Shown: positions 1 through 11,251, counted from the first letter of the stretch. The stretch is DNA of 64,000 nt from Prosopocoilus inquinatus (GCA_036172665.1 CM069877.1:10436501-10500500), one strand, 5' to 3'. Program-made: numbers and translations. The notes: a model not told the origin generated them from the sequence alone.

Positions 1-680
1 ACAATAGAGTTTAGAAAAATCCAAAAACAAAAATAAAAAAAAAATAAAAAGAATGTACTGTTTATATGAGCATATGAGCAATTTTCTTTTTAATTAAGAC
101 CGATTGGAATTTTGAAATATTAACTAAAATTTTTACAATCAACCAAAAATAACTCAAGATAAAATAAATAAATATTAACGACATTACGGCTTTAAATAAA
201 AAAAAATGGTTTGGAGAGAAAAAAGTCCGTGTTAGAAAATAGCTTTTCTTTACGCGTAAAATGAATTATTCTTTCAACTCACCAACGCTGACATTCTTGA
301 AACACAGAATTTAAATTAAATTAATAAAATAGAAAAAATCGATTACGATTAGATTGATTACAAAAAAACAAACACACCGTGAAAAACTGGTATCTTCATT
401 CGAGACATCAAATATTTCAAACTGAAGAAACTGACTGATTAAAAAAAATAAAAATTAAAATAAAAGACTTTCACGAGGAACACGGCGTAGCTAGGTCAAG
501 AGGCTTTGTTCGAGGTACCTGGAAGATCAACTTCTTGTACACTCCCGCACTATTTAAGCACTTTTTACCTCTCTGACTTGTATAAAAAGTGGGGAATATT
601 GGATGTTGCATTTGCTGTACAAAAAACATCCTTAATTGAGCGCCTAAATTGGGGATTTTTTTATAAAAACTTGCATCTCT
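1..680. repeat. Family A dispersed repeat, segment a (copy 1)
   Basis: AT-rich sequence that aligns collinearly with about 1,440-2,105 and 29,680-30,335. Shared landmarks are the tract around GTTTGGAGAGAAA, the phrase AAACACACCGTGAA, and a less AT-rich end beginning GAGGAACACGG and running through CTCCCGCACTATTTAAGCAC. The same less AT-rich end recurs at about 4,275. No protein-coding potential is evident: the 105-codon open frame on the minus strand at 471-788 falls inside the repeat and runs into the next module. Class of element unknown. Confidence 0.75.
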
Positions 681-1440
681 GAGAACCGGATTTTTCTCAA
701 CACGTTCTCCAGCGTCTCGTTTCTTCCTTCGTCCTGTATCGTCCGCACGGACGCCAACATTTTCGAACAACGATTTTTGACCTGTCAAAAGTCTCGGTCG
801 TTTGGTTTTTAGAAAACATGCCCAACGCGCAAAAGAAAAGAAATTTCAAAAAACAAACAAGAAAAAAGAAAAGCTCTAAAAGTGAAACTTAAGGAGGTGC
901 TGAAAATTGAAAACAAAAAAAAAACGAAAAATGCAATGAAAGAACGGAAGACAAAACACGATAAAAAAAATTTAGAATTCCGTTGCTGCTTATTGGAAAA
1001 GAAACATTAAATGAGGCTTTAAGAAAGAAATGAAGGCAAAATACGTCGCATGTGAGAGAATAAAATTAAAAACGAGAAAACGGTCACATCGAGAAAAAAT
1101 CAAACAAAAAGTGAAGCAAAAAAATTCGGGATTCCATTTCTACTTAGAAAACAAAATAGAGAAAAAGAAGAAATTAAAAAAAGAATAATATATTTTAATA
1201 ATAATAATAATCAAACAATGTTTATTATTAAAGAGAATCTCATCCTCGGCTGCTCGAGTGGCGTTTGCCTGTATTTTCAGAATTGTCCAAAATGCTTGGC
1301 CTTCTTCTCTCTTTCTGGTTTTTCACCCTCCTTGGACATCAAACAGAATGAATATTTTACTTGCGAGGATATCTCAAATAAAAAACGCCCAAATTTTTAA
1401 ATATAGCAAGATATTAAAAAATACGTAAAATTTAGTTTAC
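681..1440. repeat. Family A dispersed repeat, segment b (copy 1)
   Basis: Begins at the motif AACCGGATTTTTCTCAACAC and aligns with 28,919-29,680 at high similarity by eye, including GTATCGTCCGCACGGACGCC and GAAACTTAAGGAGGTGCTGA. The start motif is the one that borders many unrelated repeats in this window (see findings). Purine-rich in the second half. No recognisable protein. Confidence 0.75.
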
Positions 1441-2110
1441 AATACAGTTTAGAAAAATATATTAAACAAAAACGTAAAATTCAGTTTACAATTTAGAACA
1501 AATTTTAATATAGAAATATATGAACAAAAACGTGAAATTTGGTTCTAATATAATTATATATAAAAAAATTATTTTTGAAGGTACAATTTTCTTTTTAATT
1601 AAAACCGAATGAAATTTTGATTTATTAACTAAACCAAAAATAATTCAAGATAACAAAATAAATAAATACCAATGAAATTATGGCGTTAAATTAAGACAGT
1701 GGTTTGGAGAGAAAGGCGAATATTCAGTATAAAATTAAAAAAAAAGCTGACTTTCTTGAAACGCAGAATTTAAATTAAATTAATTGGATAGAAAAAATTC
1801 GGTTACGATTAAATTGATTACAAAAACAAACACACCGTGAAGAACTGGTATCTTCATTCGCGGCATTAACTTCAAACTGAGGAAACTGACTGATTAAAAA
1901 AAAAATTAAAATAAAAGAAATTATAACGAGGAACACGGCCTAACTAGGTCAAGAGGCTTCGCTCAAGGGACTCGGAATATCGACTTCTTGTACGCTCCCG
2001 CACTATTTAAGCACTTCTCACCTCCCTGCCTAGTAAAAATTCGGGGATAGTGGATGTTGCATTTGCTATGCAAAAAACATCCTTAACTGAGTGCTTAAAT
2101 TAGGGGTAAT
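1440..2110. repeat. Family A dispersed repeat, segment a (copy 2)
   Basis: Second copy of the segment at 1-680, giving a tandem period of about 1.45 kb at this locus (GAGGAACACGG at about 475 and about 1,928). The less AT-rich end is again at the right, followed directly by segment c. Confidence 0.72.
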
Positions 2111-2690
2111 ATCGCAGTTTCCGTGCCCTAGATCTCATTGTTTCCAGTTGGAGTCGTGCCGTGCGCATCTCAGTTCCAAGAAATTGTGATCGGCGATGCG
2201 TGATTCATGTCCGTTTCTTATACTGTGTTACGGTAGAATTTCTGTAAACAAGTTGGTGTTGGTTTCCTTTCTTTTCCCCGCGCTTTTGCGTCTCCGACAA
2301 GTTGTAACGGTTATTAGATCGCGTTGCGTTCTTGGTGGGAGAGAACGCAGGCGGGGACGCGTTGGAGAACGACTTGATTTATCACTAACGACTGGTGCAG
2401 CTGATCTGAAGATTTGTGTGCGGATCTTCGGAGCTTCGACCCGCATTTTTGAGGATTTCTTTCACCGTCGTTATATTCCCCCAAGTGTCAAGCGACGATC
2501 GCATTCTGCCAATTTGGGCAGCGATGTTTGGTAACTCTTCAGCTCTTACGATTTACGCAGGGTGAGTGTTTTTTTGACGATCTCGTGGTCATTCTTTTGT
2601 TAATTGTTCCCTTCTTGTTCCCCGTTATTATAGCGGTACTCCCAGGCAAGGGGGCCGCTACACATGTGAACTGACGAATCCCTTTTTAAT
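2110..2690 (+). repeat. Family A dispersed repeat, segment c (copy 1)
   Basis: Aligns with 30,340-30,930 and in part with 4,455-4,720. All three begin near GCAGTTTCCGTGC and run through CTTGGTGGGAGAGAACGCA. The copies here and at 30.3 kb continue through GCAGCGAT and a sequence with good splice-site form (annotated separately) to GGCAAGGGGGCCGCTACACA. The orientation given is that of the splice-like signals. Open frames on both strands (2,196-2,534 plus; 2,228-2,446 minus) match no family I recognise. Confidence 0.7.
2562..2633 (+). other. Candidate 72-bp intron inside family A
   Basis: A donor-like CAGG|GTGAGT is followed 72 bp later by a pyrimidine-rich tract and TTATTATAG|CGG as a possible acceptor. 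The second copy of the repeat keeps the same donor, tract, acceptor and 72-bp length at 30,794-30,865. Conservation in two copies may only reflect recent duplication, so splicing is a hypothesis. Confidence 0.3.
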
Positions 2691-4010
2691 AGCGACATTT
2701 CACCGTCGGCGTCGTTCGAGTTACTACAGGGGAACGAGACGTCAGCCGCCATCTTAGGTTCCGTCGAACAGGGCCGCCATCGCCAAACCGCCCTAGGCAG
2801 GGCCGCCGCTCAATTGGCGACGCCGTAGCAAAGGCAATTCTATGGTCGATTTATTTTATTTTATTTTTGATTCGCCTCCGTATTTCGTCATTACCTTTGA
2901 GGAGCGACGCCGCCGTTTTTCTTTTTTTCGTCACCGCCGTTCCCCCCCCCCCCCCCGTGCCTTAGTTTTTTACTTTTTCTTTACCTCGGCCCTCTTGGCC
3001 TGTATATCCTGCTTTTTTTGTGTAGCTCGGAGTTAACTTTACAATTCTGTTATCAGTTTGAGAGGCTCCTTCAGAGCATTAAACTTTGTCGCAAATTACC
3101 TTTTTTTTTTTTGCGGACTTTGTCCTAAAGTTAGAGATATTGTTTTCTTGCCATGACGCTTGAAAGGCTCCTTTAGAGCGCTGAACATACAAACCGTAAT
3201 TGTCTTTTTTGTGTTTGACTTGATTTCAATATTTTCTATGTCCTTTGGATTAGAGTTTAAAGCGAACCGTTTTTGGTGTAAGCTGACACGTGAGTACTCC
3301 CGCAAAGGCGCTTTTTCTGTCCAAAGGTTGAACTCTGTCTATGAACTTATTTAAGGCATGGTCGCTGCTCGCCCCGTATTTGGGCGTGGTTTTATACAAT
3401 TTTGATCTATGCGATTTGCACGAACTTGCAAGTTAGAGTTTACATTCATTAAAGTACGATTTACGACCGAGGTGACTTTTTTTTGTTGGGGAATTTTTTT
3501 GCGGGGGCTTTATATCTTTAAAGAGTGGTATTTTGGCGTTCGAAGACGAGTCCTAGGGTGTTGGAACCTTTTCAGATGGAACAGGATACTCCCCCCCCCC
3601 CTCCCCGTCCGTCCGTGTATCCTTTACACTATTGACTTACCTAACGACTGCTGAGTGGCGCCATTTCCTGTAACATCTTTTGAGTTTTCCCATGCCGTCT
3701 TCACTGAATGGGCATAATTACGTAACCCTAATCAATATCATCGTTCTCGAGGATCCAATCGATTTGGTTTCGAGCATAAGATAGGTTCCGTATTGGCGCA
3801 GGCCCCCCTTCGTCTTCTTCCGCGGTCTGGGGCCCAAAGAGCGCTGAGCGCTCCCTTGTCGCCGTATCAAACCGGTGGTGACAAGTGGTTGCGACAAAAA
3901 ACTGTCCCTTTTTCTCTCTTTCCGGTTGGAACTGGTCTGGTTCATGTTCTAAATCCGTTACAATATAGGAGTAATATAACCGCAACATTTAATTTTCTAC
4001 AAAAACTTTG
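2690..4010. other. Locus-specific segment between family A modules
   Basis: This segment is absent from the collinear copy at 28,905-31,400, which jumps from the equivalent of about 2,690 to about 4,700. It holds C-runs near 2,942 and 3,590, and a degenerate tandem pair around GGCTCCTT at about 3,066 and 3,170, period about 108 bp. A TTGGCG-containing site lies near 2,814 and another near 3,794. LTR-like composition is possible, but no paired LTRs were identified. Short open frames here are unsupported. Confidence 0.5.
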
Positions 4011-5270
4011 CATCTGCGCGTACTGAATATTCGATCCTTTACAGGAGCTATCTTTCATGGAAATTTGAAACCGCGACTAGAAACAATAAGGGTCTTGCAC
4101 TTGGTGTACGCAAGTCGAAGGAAATCGCATTTCACACAAACAAACGGTCCGACTCTTCCACTCGGTTCAGAACGAACTATCATAAAATGAGACCGCGACT
4201 TAAAACAGTAAGGGCCTTGAACTTGGCGCAAGGACCTACTTGTCCCATTCAGTTCAGAACGGAACTGTATTTTCTTCACCGAGGAACACGCCTAACTAAG
4301 TCAAGAGGCTTTGCTCGAGAGACTCGGAAGATCAACTTCTTGTACGCTCCCGCACTACTTAAGCACTTTTCACCTCCCTGTCTTGTAAAAAGTGAGAGAT
4401 AGTGGATGTTGCATTTGCTATGCGAAAAAACAATCCTTAATTGAGTGCTTAAATTAGGGGTAAAATCGCAGTTTCCGTGCGCTTGATCTCATTGTTTCCA
4501 GTTGGAGTCGTGCCGCGTACATCTCAATTCCAATCGGCGCTGTGTGATTCATGTCCATTTCTTATACTGTGTTACGGTAAAATTTCCGTAATCAAGTTAC
4601 TGTTGGTTTCCTTTCTTTTCCCCCGCGCTCTTGCGTCTCCGACAAGTTATAACGGCTATTAAATCGCGTTGCGATCTTGGTGGGAGAGAACGCATGTGGG
4701 TACGCGTTGGAGAACAAGTTGATTCATATATTCCGCATGCTCGATCGCATTGTTTCCGGTTGGAGGCATGCTGTGCGCATCTCAGTTCCAAGAAATTGCG
4801 GCCGGCCCTGCAGGATTCATGCCAGTTTCTTATACTGACCTGGTTTGTGTTTTAAATATGTTAGAATACAGGAGTAATTTAATCGTAACATTTAATTTTC
4901 TATACAAATTTTGCATCTCTGGGTACTGAATATTCGATCCTTTACATGAACTATATTATGTAAATTTGAAGTCGCGACTTGAAATAATAGGGGTCTTGCG
5001 CCTGCACTGGGCGCAAGGACCTATTTGTCCTATTCAGTTCAGAACGGAACGGTGTTTTCTTGAAATTTGAAACTCCGATAATAGAGGCCTTGACACTTGG
5101 CGTACGTAAGTCAAGGGAAGTCGCATTTCACAAACAAACGGTCCGACTCTTCTACTCGGTTCAGAGCGGAACCATCGTAAATTCAAAGCGCGACTTAAAA
5201 CAAAACTTGGCGTAAGAAGTAACTTCTCCTCAAGTTGCTGTGTGGACTGGACGCTAGCCATTTACTGAAA
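4010..5270. repeat. Family A segments d-a/c-d, tandem of about 900 bp
   Basis: Segment d (landmarks ATTCGATCCTTTACA and AACAAACGGTCCGACTCTTC) occurs at about 4,019-4,260 and about 4,922-5,200, 903 bp apart. It recurs at 31,150-31,340 and 36,590-36,790. Between the two d copies lies another partial copy of the less AT-rich end of segment a plus segment c (4,275-4,720). The arrangement shows repeated internal rearrangement of one composite family. Confidence 0.7.
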
Positions 5271-5353
5271 CGTTTCTAATAATATTGGGATTTTTTTTCT
5301 GCTACCAAACAGGCCAAATAATTGCATCAAAGAAAACCGGGAAACCCTACGCC

Positions 5354-5371
5354 GCCCCATCTTGGGCGCCA
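5354..5371 (-). other. tRNA-Lys primer-binding-site-like match (16/18)
   Basis: The plus strand reads as the 3' end of the insect tRNA-Lys(CUU) family, GCCCCACGTTGGGCGCCA, with two mismatches. The minus strand is therefore a near-consensus lysine-type PBS, as found just inside the 5' LTR of retroelements. No flanking LTR pair was identified. Confidence 0.5.
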
Positions 5372-5418
5372 ATTAAAATAATGAGTTGGGGGCGTTAGCT
5401 AATTAATTAATTCTGAAG

Positions 5419-5436
5419 GCCCCACGTTGGGCGCCA
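5419..5436 (-). other. tRNA-Lys primer-binding-site-like match (18/18)
   Basis: Exact match on the plus strand to GCCCCACGTTGGGCGCCA, the last 18 nt including CCA that I know for insect tRNA-Lys(CUU). Read on the minus strand it is TGGCGCCCAACGTGGGGC, the PBS type of lysine-primed LTR elements. The CCA is not normally genome-encoded, which argues for a retroelement PBS rather than a tRNA fragment. A second, weaker match lies 65 bp to the left. Confidence 0.65.
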
Positions 5437-5439
5437 ATT

Positions 5440-6430
5440 TATAAATGCTGCCGATCTAAGTTGTTATGACGCTGCATGACGTGCTTACTGTTACGGAAAG
5501 TTATTTAAAGATGATTTTGTCCGTCGAAAAGATCAGATCAATCAGTGAATGTCAAATGTACTTTCGGATTTTAAGCTAAACATTTCTTTTTCGTTTGAGT
5601 TGAGGGAGTGAAGGCTGACGCGTGCGTAGGGGGCGCTTTTTTTTTCTTTTCGCTTTAGGTGTGTGTGTGTGTGTAATTGTCCTGAAATCACGCGGCGGCG
5701 GCGGCAACAACGCACATCAGACATAAAGCTTCCGGTAAGATCGGGCGTAAAAACAAACAGAATCTTATAAATCGGCTGTAAAAATAGAGTGGCCGTATTT
5801 TAAGCCGAAAACATTGCATAATTCCGCGCTCTCCTTTATTGCTCGCATAAACCGTTTCCGAAAATTCATTCATGCCTCCCGCCCCCCGTCCTCTCCCCCC
5901 CCTCCTCCGGCCCCGGCCCCAGATCAGCAAACTTCACTCATTTTTATGCCGGATATCACACATACACATGCACATCCGAAATGGGTTAGTGCGAGGGAGA
6001 GAGAGGGCGCGCACTATCTGCAAGCCACAGCGCTATACGGGTTTAGCTAAGCCAAGCCAACCTACCCCTGGGACGTGTCTTATCTGTGTCTGCCGACCAC
6101 CGGACTACCCCGACGCCAACCTGCAACGGCGTCGTATCGTCCGGGGGGTCATATTAATAACCCGCTATCGTTGTTCCATAATTAATTATTGTTCACGTTC
6201 ACCTATACACAAAGACAGGGCCGTAATTCCTTTATTTGTGTGCGCACCGTTCGTGTGTACACGACCAGATAATGGTCAGAGGTCAACGGTGACATGTTGC
6301 CCCGGCCCTGACAGCAGCACAACATCGAAAACTCGACGGGTTTCATCGCGTAAACAAAGCCAAATTTAAGTCAGGCTTCAACGTGGACACTCATGGACCC
6401 CCCCCCTGCTCCACCCGCATCGCCCAACAC
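5440..6430. other. Non-repetitive, CpG-rich island
   Basis: No copy of this stretch is seen elsewhere in the window. It holds a TG microsatellite near 5,659, a C-rich tract at 5,876-5,920, a GA-rich run near 5,995 and several CpG-rich patches. The open frame at 5,872-6,369 (about 165 codons) is low-complexity, proline- and arginine-rich at its start, and looks like no family I know. It could be host intergenic or promoter-proximal DNA; nothing proves it. Confidence 0.4.
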
Positions 6431-6551
6431 AGGAAGTGCAAACAATGTTAGCAAATTACTTCCATTCTATGTTAAAACGTTGACATATCCGTAATTATTG
6501 TTACCACCGGAATGAATTTTCTTTATCTCCTGAATAATTAACGAAAAACGG

Positions 6552-6715
6552 TAGCAAATCGGCGCTGAAGAAGATAATCAGCTGTCACGAGCTAGTTCTC
6601 AGATGGAGAAGGGCGAAGTCAAAAGTCAAGGGCCTCCGGGGAAGCGACCCTGGCTGATATCTACACCGATGAGGAAACGTCCTCCAAGGATCGCAGCGTG
6701 TGCCAAAATTTCGAA
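6552..6715. repeat. Short interspersed repeat D (copy 1)
   Basis: Module of about 165 bp with landmarks CGAGCTAGTTCTCAGATGGA and GAAACGTCCTCCAAGGATCG. Further copies are at 7,861-8,023, 15,288-15,450, 15,658-15,820, 15,828-15,985 and 42,143-42,300. A weak likeness of CTAGTTCTCAGATGG to a tRNA A-box is noted, but no B-box follows, so a SINE assignment is unproven. Confidence 0.55.
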
Positions 6716-6852
6716 AAATTCCCAGGGGAATAATCCACTCTTGCATCCAAAATGCTTGTTCGCCGCAACAAAACCACAGAGCATACTTAAAACGAATTTT
6801 AAAACGAAAGATAAACAACATGACAAAGTACAAAAGACAACGGCATAACAGA

Positions 6853-6966
6853 TCCGATTTCTTCACCTCCTGATAAATTTATCTGCCAGGTAATATCCTC
6901 GGAAACTATTATCGATACAATCGATAATATCTGGCAGATAAATTTATCTGGAGGTGAAGAAATCGG
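6853..6966. repeat. Near-perfect hairpin element (copy 1)
   Basis: Arms of about 48 bp begin CGATTTCTTCACCTCC and are read back as GGAGGTGAAGAAATCG, with an inner ATTATCGATACAATCGATAAT palindrome. A second copy is at 8,447-8,556 with a slightly different left flank. It behaves like a tiny MITE or foldback element; no target-site duplication is clear. Confidence 0.7.
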
Positions 6967-7216
6967 GCAGACGCAGACGTACGCAGTGTTGAAAATAAGT
7001 GCCTTAATATCTTAAATAAACTTCAATAACAGTCAACATTAATATTCACGAAATGTGAATCGGTATTCTATCAGGCTTAAATATATCGCAGCTTAATTTA
7101 TTCGAGACGACATTAAACCAAATGCACACGCAAGTGCCGGTATGCCTGCGTTACATACAAACATGCATTACGCAACATAATCAAAATAATACATTACGTT
7201 CGGCGAAGGTCATAAC

Positions 7217-7729
7217 ACGTTACTCGGCTGTCACGTAGTGTCGCCACCTCACATCGCCACGTCGAGATTCGCATGTGTCGATCGTTGCCAACTGTCAGAC
7301 GTCCGTGACCTTAGCAATGCCCTCACGTATTTGACCTTCGTTACACTTGATTCGCCTCCGGGATACGATAAGCGATGGAAAAGTATCGGCGAAAAATAAC
7401 AGAGCCAGAAGAAAAGCCCAAAACGAGAAAGCGGATTCCTCCGTTGGAACAAAGAAATCGTATAAAACATGGGTAGCCGAAATGTAGTCTCAAATTACTT
7501 TTCAATTTATCGGGACGAGAAAGGTTCATCTGTTTAGTAAGAGTTGTTTAAAGCAACTCGGCAGGTTCACAGGGCGCAAAGAATTCCAGTAAACACTGCA
7601 GTTGCTTAGAATCTTGCATAAAAATAATAGCGATGATTTCCGGTACACGTTAAAACGTCTGCACTTTGTAACGACGAAATGCAAAGTAAAGCGCCTAGCA
7701 GACACCGCAAGGGTTCCCATCCCCCAACC
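7217..7729. other. Spacer between duplicate copies
   Basis: No repeat partner was found in the window. Overlapping minus-strand open frames of 60-73 codons lie at 7,249-7,741 but show no family features. I see nothing else. Confidence 0.35.
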
Positions 7730-8818
7730 CAGGAAGTCCAAATAATATTAGCAAATTACTTCAATTTACTTCATTCTATGTTAAAACGTTGACATAATTA
7801 ATAATTATTGCTACCACCGGAATGAATTTTCTTTATCTCCTGAATAATTAACGAAAAACGGTAGAAAATCGGCGCTGAAGAAGATAATCAGCTGGCCCGA
7901 GCTAGTTCTCAGATAGAGAAGGGCGAAGTCAAAAGTCAAGGGCGCCCGAAGAAGCGACCCTGGCTGATATCTACACCGATGAGGAAACGTCCTCCAAGGA
8001 TCGCAGCGTGCGCCAAAATTTCGAGGAGAATAATCCACTCTTGCATCCAAAATGCTTGTTCGCCGCAACAAAACCACAGAGCGTACTTAAAGGCATAAAA
8101 GAAGACGACCCTGCACTGAACAGGCAGATATTAGGCAGATTTTAAGCAAATCCCAACGGGGAACATAGTTTGCTTATAAATTAAAAGAATTGTTAGTAGA
8201 GTATGAATTAATCACAATAAATGTTTGTTAAGTTGAAAGTGAATTTTATTGGAGACACACAACATCCGGAATTATGACCAGGATTACTTCGACAACGTCA
8301 TCGTCATCAGCATCAACGTCCAGATTGGATAAAACAAAATTTAAATGAAAAAACTAAACCATAATGACAATCGCGTGGCTCTGCACAAGCCGTCACAAAA
8401 CAGTACAAAAGACAACGGCATAACAGACCTGACACTAACAAACGTCCGATTTCTTCACCTCCTGATAAATTTATCCGCCATGTAATATCCTCGGAAACTA
8501 TTATCGATACAAGGATAATATCTGGCAGATAAATTTATCAGGAGGTGAAGAAATCGGGCAAAAGCACGCGTATGTACGTACGCAGTGTTGAAAATAAGTG
8601 ACTTAAACACTTAAATAAACTTCAATAACACTCAGTATTAATCTTCACGAAATGTGAATCGGAATTCTATCAGACTTAAATATAACGCCGCTTAATTTAT
8701 TCGATTTATACATTAAACTAAATGCAGACCCAAGTGCCGGTATAACTGCGTTACATACAAACATGCATTAAATACGCAACGTAATTAAAATAATACGTTA
8801 CGCTTGGTGAAGGTAATA
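7730..8818. repeat. Direct duplication, right copy with insertion
   Basis: Copy of 6,430-7,216 containing repeat D at 7,861-8,023 and the hairpin at 8,447-8,556. A segment of about 300 bp at 8,088-8,400 is absent from the left copy, where the flanking sequence resumes at ACAAAAGACAACGGCATAAC. The extra segment has no recognised ends or coding capacity. It could be an insertion here or a deletion in the left copy. Confidence 0.75.
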
Positions 8819-8965
8819 AGGGTTGTTCGCACGTAGATTTCGTCTTCACCAAGAGGAGATGCTGACCTTAACAGATCAAGAAAGAACGTCTCCCGCTCTC
8901 TGTTATACTCGAGATTACTCGATATTGGAGACAATCGAACGGCGACAATTACCGAAATTTCATTT

Positions 8966-8983
8966 GCCCCACGTTGGGCACCA
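8966..8983 (-). other. tRNA-Lys PBS-like junction (17/18)
   Basis: Plus strand is GCCCCACGTTGGGCACCA, one mismatch from the tRNA-Lys(CUU) 3' end. It lies directly left of the TGTTACCA LTR-like edge at 8,986, the geometry expected for a minus-strand element. Confidence 0.6.
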
Positions 8984-9568
8984 ATTGTTACCAACTGGGA
9001 CTGAACTTGTTATTCCTCGAGAGATCGGGACGGCTTTTACAATATCTTCTTTTGTTTTATAATTAGTATTAAAGCCGAGCGAGTGATTTTTTTTGTTTTC
9101 ATTGGCGCGCGTCAACTTCCTTTGTTTTCTGTTAGGTTTTTTTTTTTTTAATTCCACCTGAGAATCGCCGATTTTCTTTTCGTTGTTTTCGTTCGTCCTA
9201 TTCTTCTCGTGAACTTCTATTTTCTCTCTGTTTAACTCTACATTAGAAAAAATCGCAAACGGTGACCATTACTCAAATTTCAGTTAGCCGCACGTTGCGA
9301 GAGATTGCGACGGCTTTTATAATTTCTTTTGTTTTACAATTAGCATCTAAACCTGAGCGAGTGTTTCTTTTTGTTTTCATTCGCGCGGCGTCGACTTCCT
9401 TCATTTTAGGTTAGGTTTCTTTTTTTGCAATTCCACCCGAGTATCGTCGATTTTCTTTTCGTTTTCGTTCGTTCTATTATTCGTCACGAGACGACGCACA
9501 CGAACTTCTTTTTCTCTCTGTTATATTCGACCAATCGAACACGGCGTCCATTATCCAAATTTCAGTTA

Positions 9569-9586
9569 GCTCCATGTTGGGCGCCA
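9569..9586 (-). other. tRNA-Lys PBS-like junction (16/18)
   Basis: Plus strand GCTCCATGTTGGGCGCCA, two mismatches from the tRNA-Lys 3' end, followed by ATCGTTATCAACCGG, the counterpart of the edge at 8,986. Confidence 0.5.
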
Positions 9587-10047
9587 ATCGTTATCAACCG
9601 GAACTGAACTTGTTATTCCTCGAGAGATCGCGAGGGTTTTTATAATTACTTCTTTTGTTTTATAACCAATATCCGAACCCGAGCGAATGCTTTTTCTTTT
9701 CTGTTTTCATTTGCGCAAAATTGCATCAAATTCCTTCGTTTTAGGTTAGGTTTTTTTTTTGTTTTTTAAATTCCACCTGAGAATCGTCGATTTTCTTTTC
9801 GCTCGTTCTAAGGCACGTCCTATCCTTCGTCAAGAGACGTTGCTCATGAACTTCTTTCTCTCTCTGTTGTACTCGTCGTTGAAAACAATTGAATAGCGAT
9901 CCTTACTTAACAGGATTCTTTTCGTCTTGTTTTTCGCAAGTGCCAATCAGAAACGATGATCTTAACTGATAGGGAAAATACTCGACACTAGAAACAATCG
10001 AACAGCGATTCTTAATCAACAGGATTCCATTTAGCCCCCCCCCCCCC

Positions 10048-10148
10048 CGACCATGTCGGGCGCCAATTCGGAAAATACTCGACACTGGAAACAAACGAGC
10101 AACGATCCTTATTCAACAAGATTCCAGTTAGCCCCATGTCGGGCGCCA
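10048..10148 (-). other. Two close tRNA-Lys PBS-like junctions
   Basis: Matches to the tRNA-Lys 3' end at 10,048-10,065 (partly obscured by a C-run) and 10,131-10,148 (two mismatches, ATGTC for ACGTT). They bracket a short, mostly deleted LTR-like unit of about 80 bp. The second match lies in the outer edge of the large palindrome that starts at 10,125. Confidence 0.45.
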
Positions 10149-11251
10149 ATCGTTACACTAGCCTTGCAATAAATGAGTGATCGAATTAAAAAATAATAAT
10201 GTATAGTATAGGTGTGGAGGTGGGGGAGGTGGGTTCAACTTCCAACGTGAAGACAGGTTCTTTTTTAACCGAAATCGATTAGGCTCGCGGCACGATACCA
10301 ACAAATTAAGGGCTCTCATAACAGGTCAAGATCGATGGAAGGTCTCTCGAGATTTCCAGAATTAGAAAAAATATATACAGGGTGTGTTTGCAAAAGAAAT
10401 GTAAAGTTTTTAAGCACCAACAACACGAAAAAAAAATACAAAATAACAAAAAGAAAATTCCTTTATCCGCCCCTTATTCGACGCTCATGAAATAACAAAA
10501 GAAAAAAAAACTTACGGAACTTGCTTCTCTGTTCATAGACAGTAAGTAAGCAGCGCGGGTATGACTAATACGCAAGACACACTCACCGAATATCTTTTGC
10601 ATGGAGGATCACATTCAAAGCAACGTTCAGTATTGGACATTTATTTATTTAAAAATATTTATAACAATTGTTCAACGTGGCGTCCTTCATTAGTGACACA
10701 AAACGAGCTCGAAAACGAAAAAGTGATTGTTGTGTTCGTGTGCATGTCAGGATTAGCCGACGGCATTATGACTACACTCCTCTGAAATGTTGTTCTCTCG
10801 CCGTTCGTGACTTGCGGCATCTTAATATAAGTAACTATACTATGTAGATAATAATCACATTTAGCTTTAACCCGTTCAATCACTTTTCACAAACTAAACT
10901 GTTGATCCCAAAGAATACGGAGCAATAAATTGTGTGCGATAATAATATAATAATAATATAAAAGTATATATATATAAATATATAAAAATAATGCTTTTAT
11001 TGGCCTCTCGGCTTCGGCAAAGGTCAACGCTCGATTGTACTTCTGTTTTTTGTTTCAATAAAATTTCCTTTTCTTGATCTACCTCAAAGACATAGACGTA
11101 CGATTATTTCTTGCCCGATTTTCCGCTGCGATTTTCTCGAAATCCGTAAAACTTTTATTAAAGACATGTAAGTTCTATCGTTCCGATTTATGGTGATTTT
11201 TTACAGGTTTAAATTTCAGCACTTATTTCACAAACACCCGATTTACATGTA

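Larger units (their letters stand above)
6430..7216. repeat. Direct duplication, left copy
   Basis: Collinear with 7,730-8,818: both begin AGGAAGTGCAAA/AGGAAGTCCAAA, share CATTCTATGTTAAAACGTTG, the SINE-like module, the hairpin module and a tail ending near AAATGTGAATCGG and CAAGTGCCGG. The right copy carries about 300 extra bp (8,088-8,400). No gene is visible. Confidence 0.8.
8820..10150 (-). mobile_element. Tandem array of LTR-like units
   Basis: About four diverged units of roughly 300 bp share ACTTGTTATTCCTCGAGAGATCG, split here as ACTTGTTATTCC and TCGAGAGATCG, then a T-rich centre with TTTTAGGTTAGG, TCGTCGATTTTCTTTTCG and CTTCTTTCTCTCTCTGTT. Units meet at sequences matching the tRNA-Lys 3' end (8,966-8,983; 9,569-9,586; 10,048-10,065; 10,131-10,148). 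One junction, near 9,291, is truncated. A TGTTACCA start at 8,986 fits a TG...CA LTR edge. Read on the minus strand each unit ends just before a lysine-type PBS. I infer remnants of one tRNA-Lys primed LTR retroelement lineage, amplified or recombined in tandem. No gag or pol coding sequence is visible. Confidence 0.55.

Noticed and set aside
5419..5436. 3' end of a tRNA-Lys gene
   Set aside because: The match includes CCA, which is not genome-encoded in eukaryotic tRNA genes, and no tRNA body lies upstream. A retroelement PBS fits better.
5872..6369. 165-codon open frame, proline/arginine-rich
   Set aside because: Driven by a C-rich tract; composition changes abruptly and no motif is seen.
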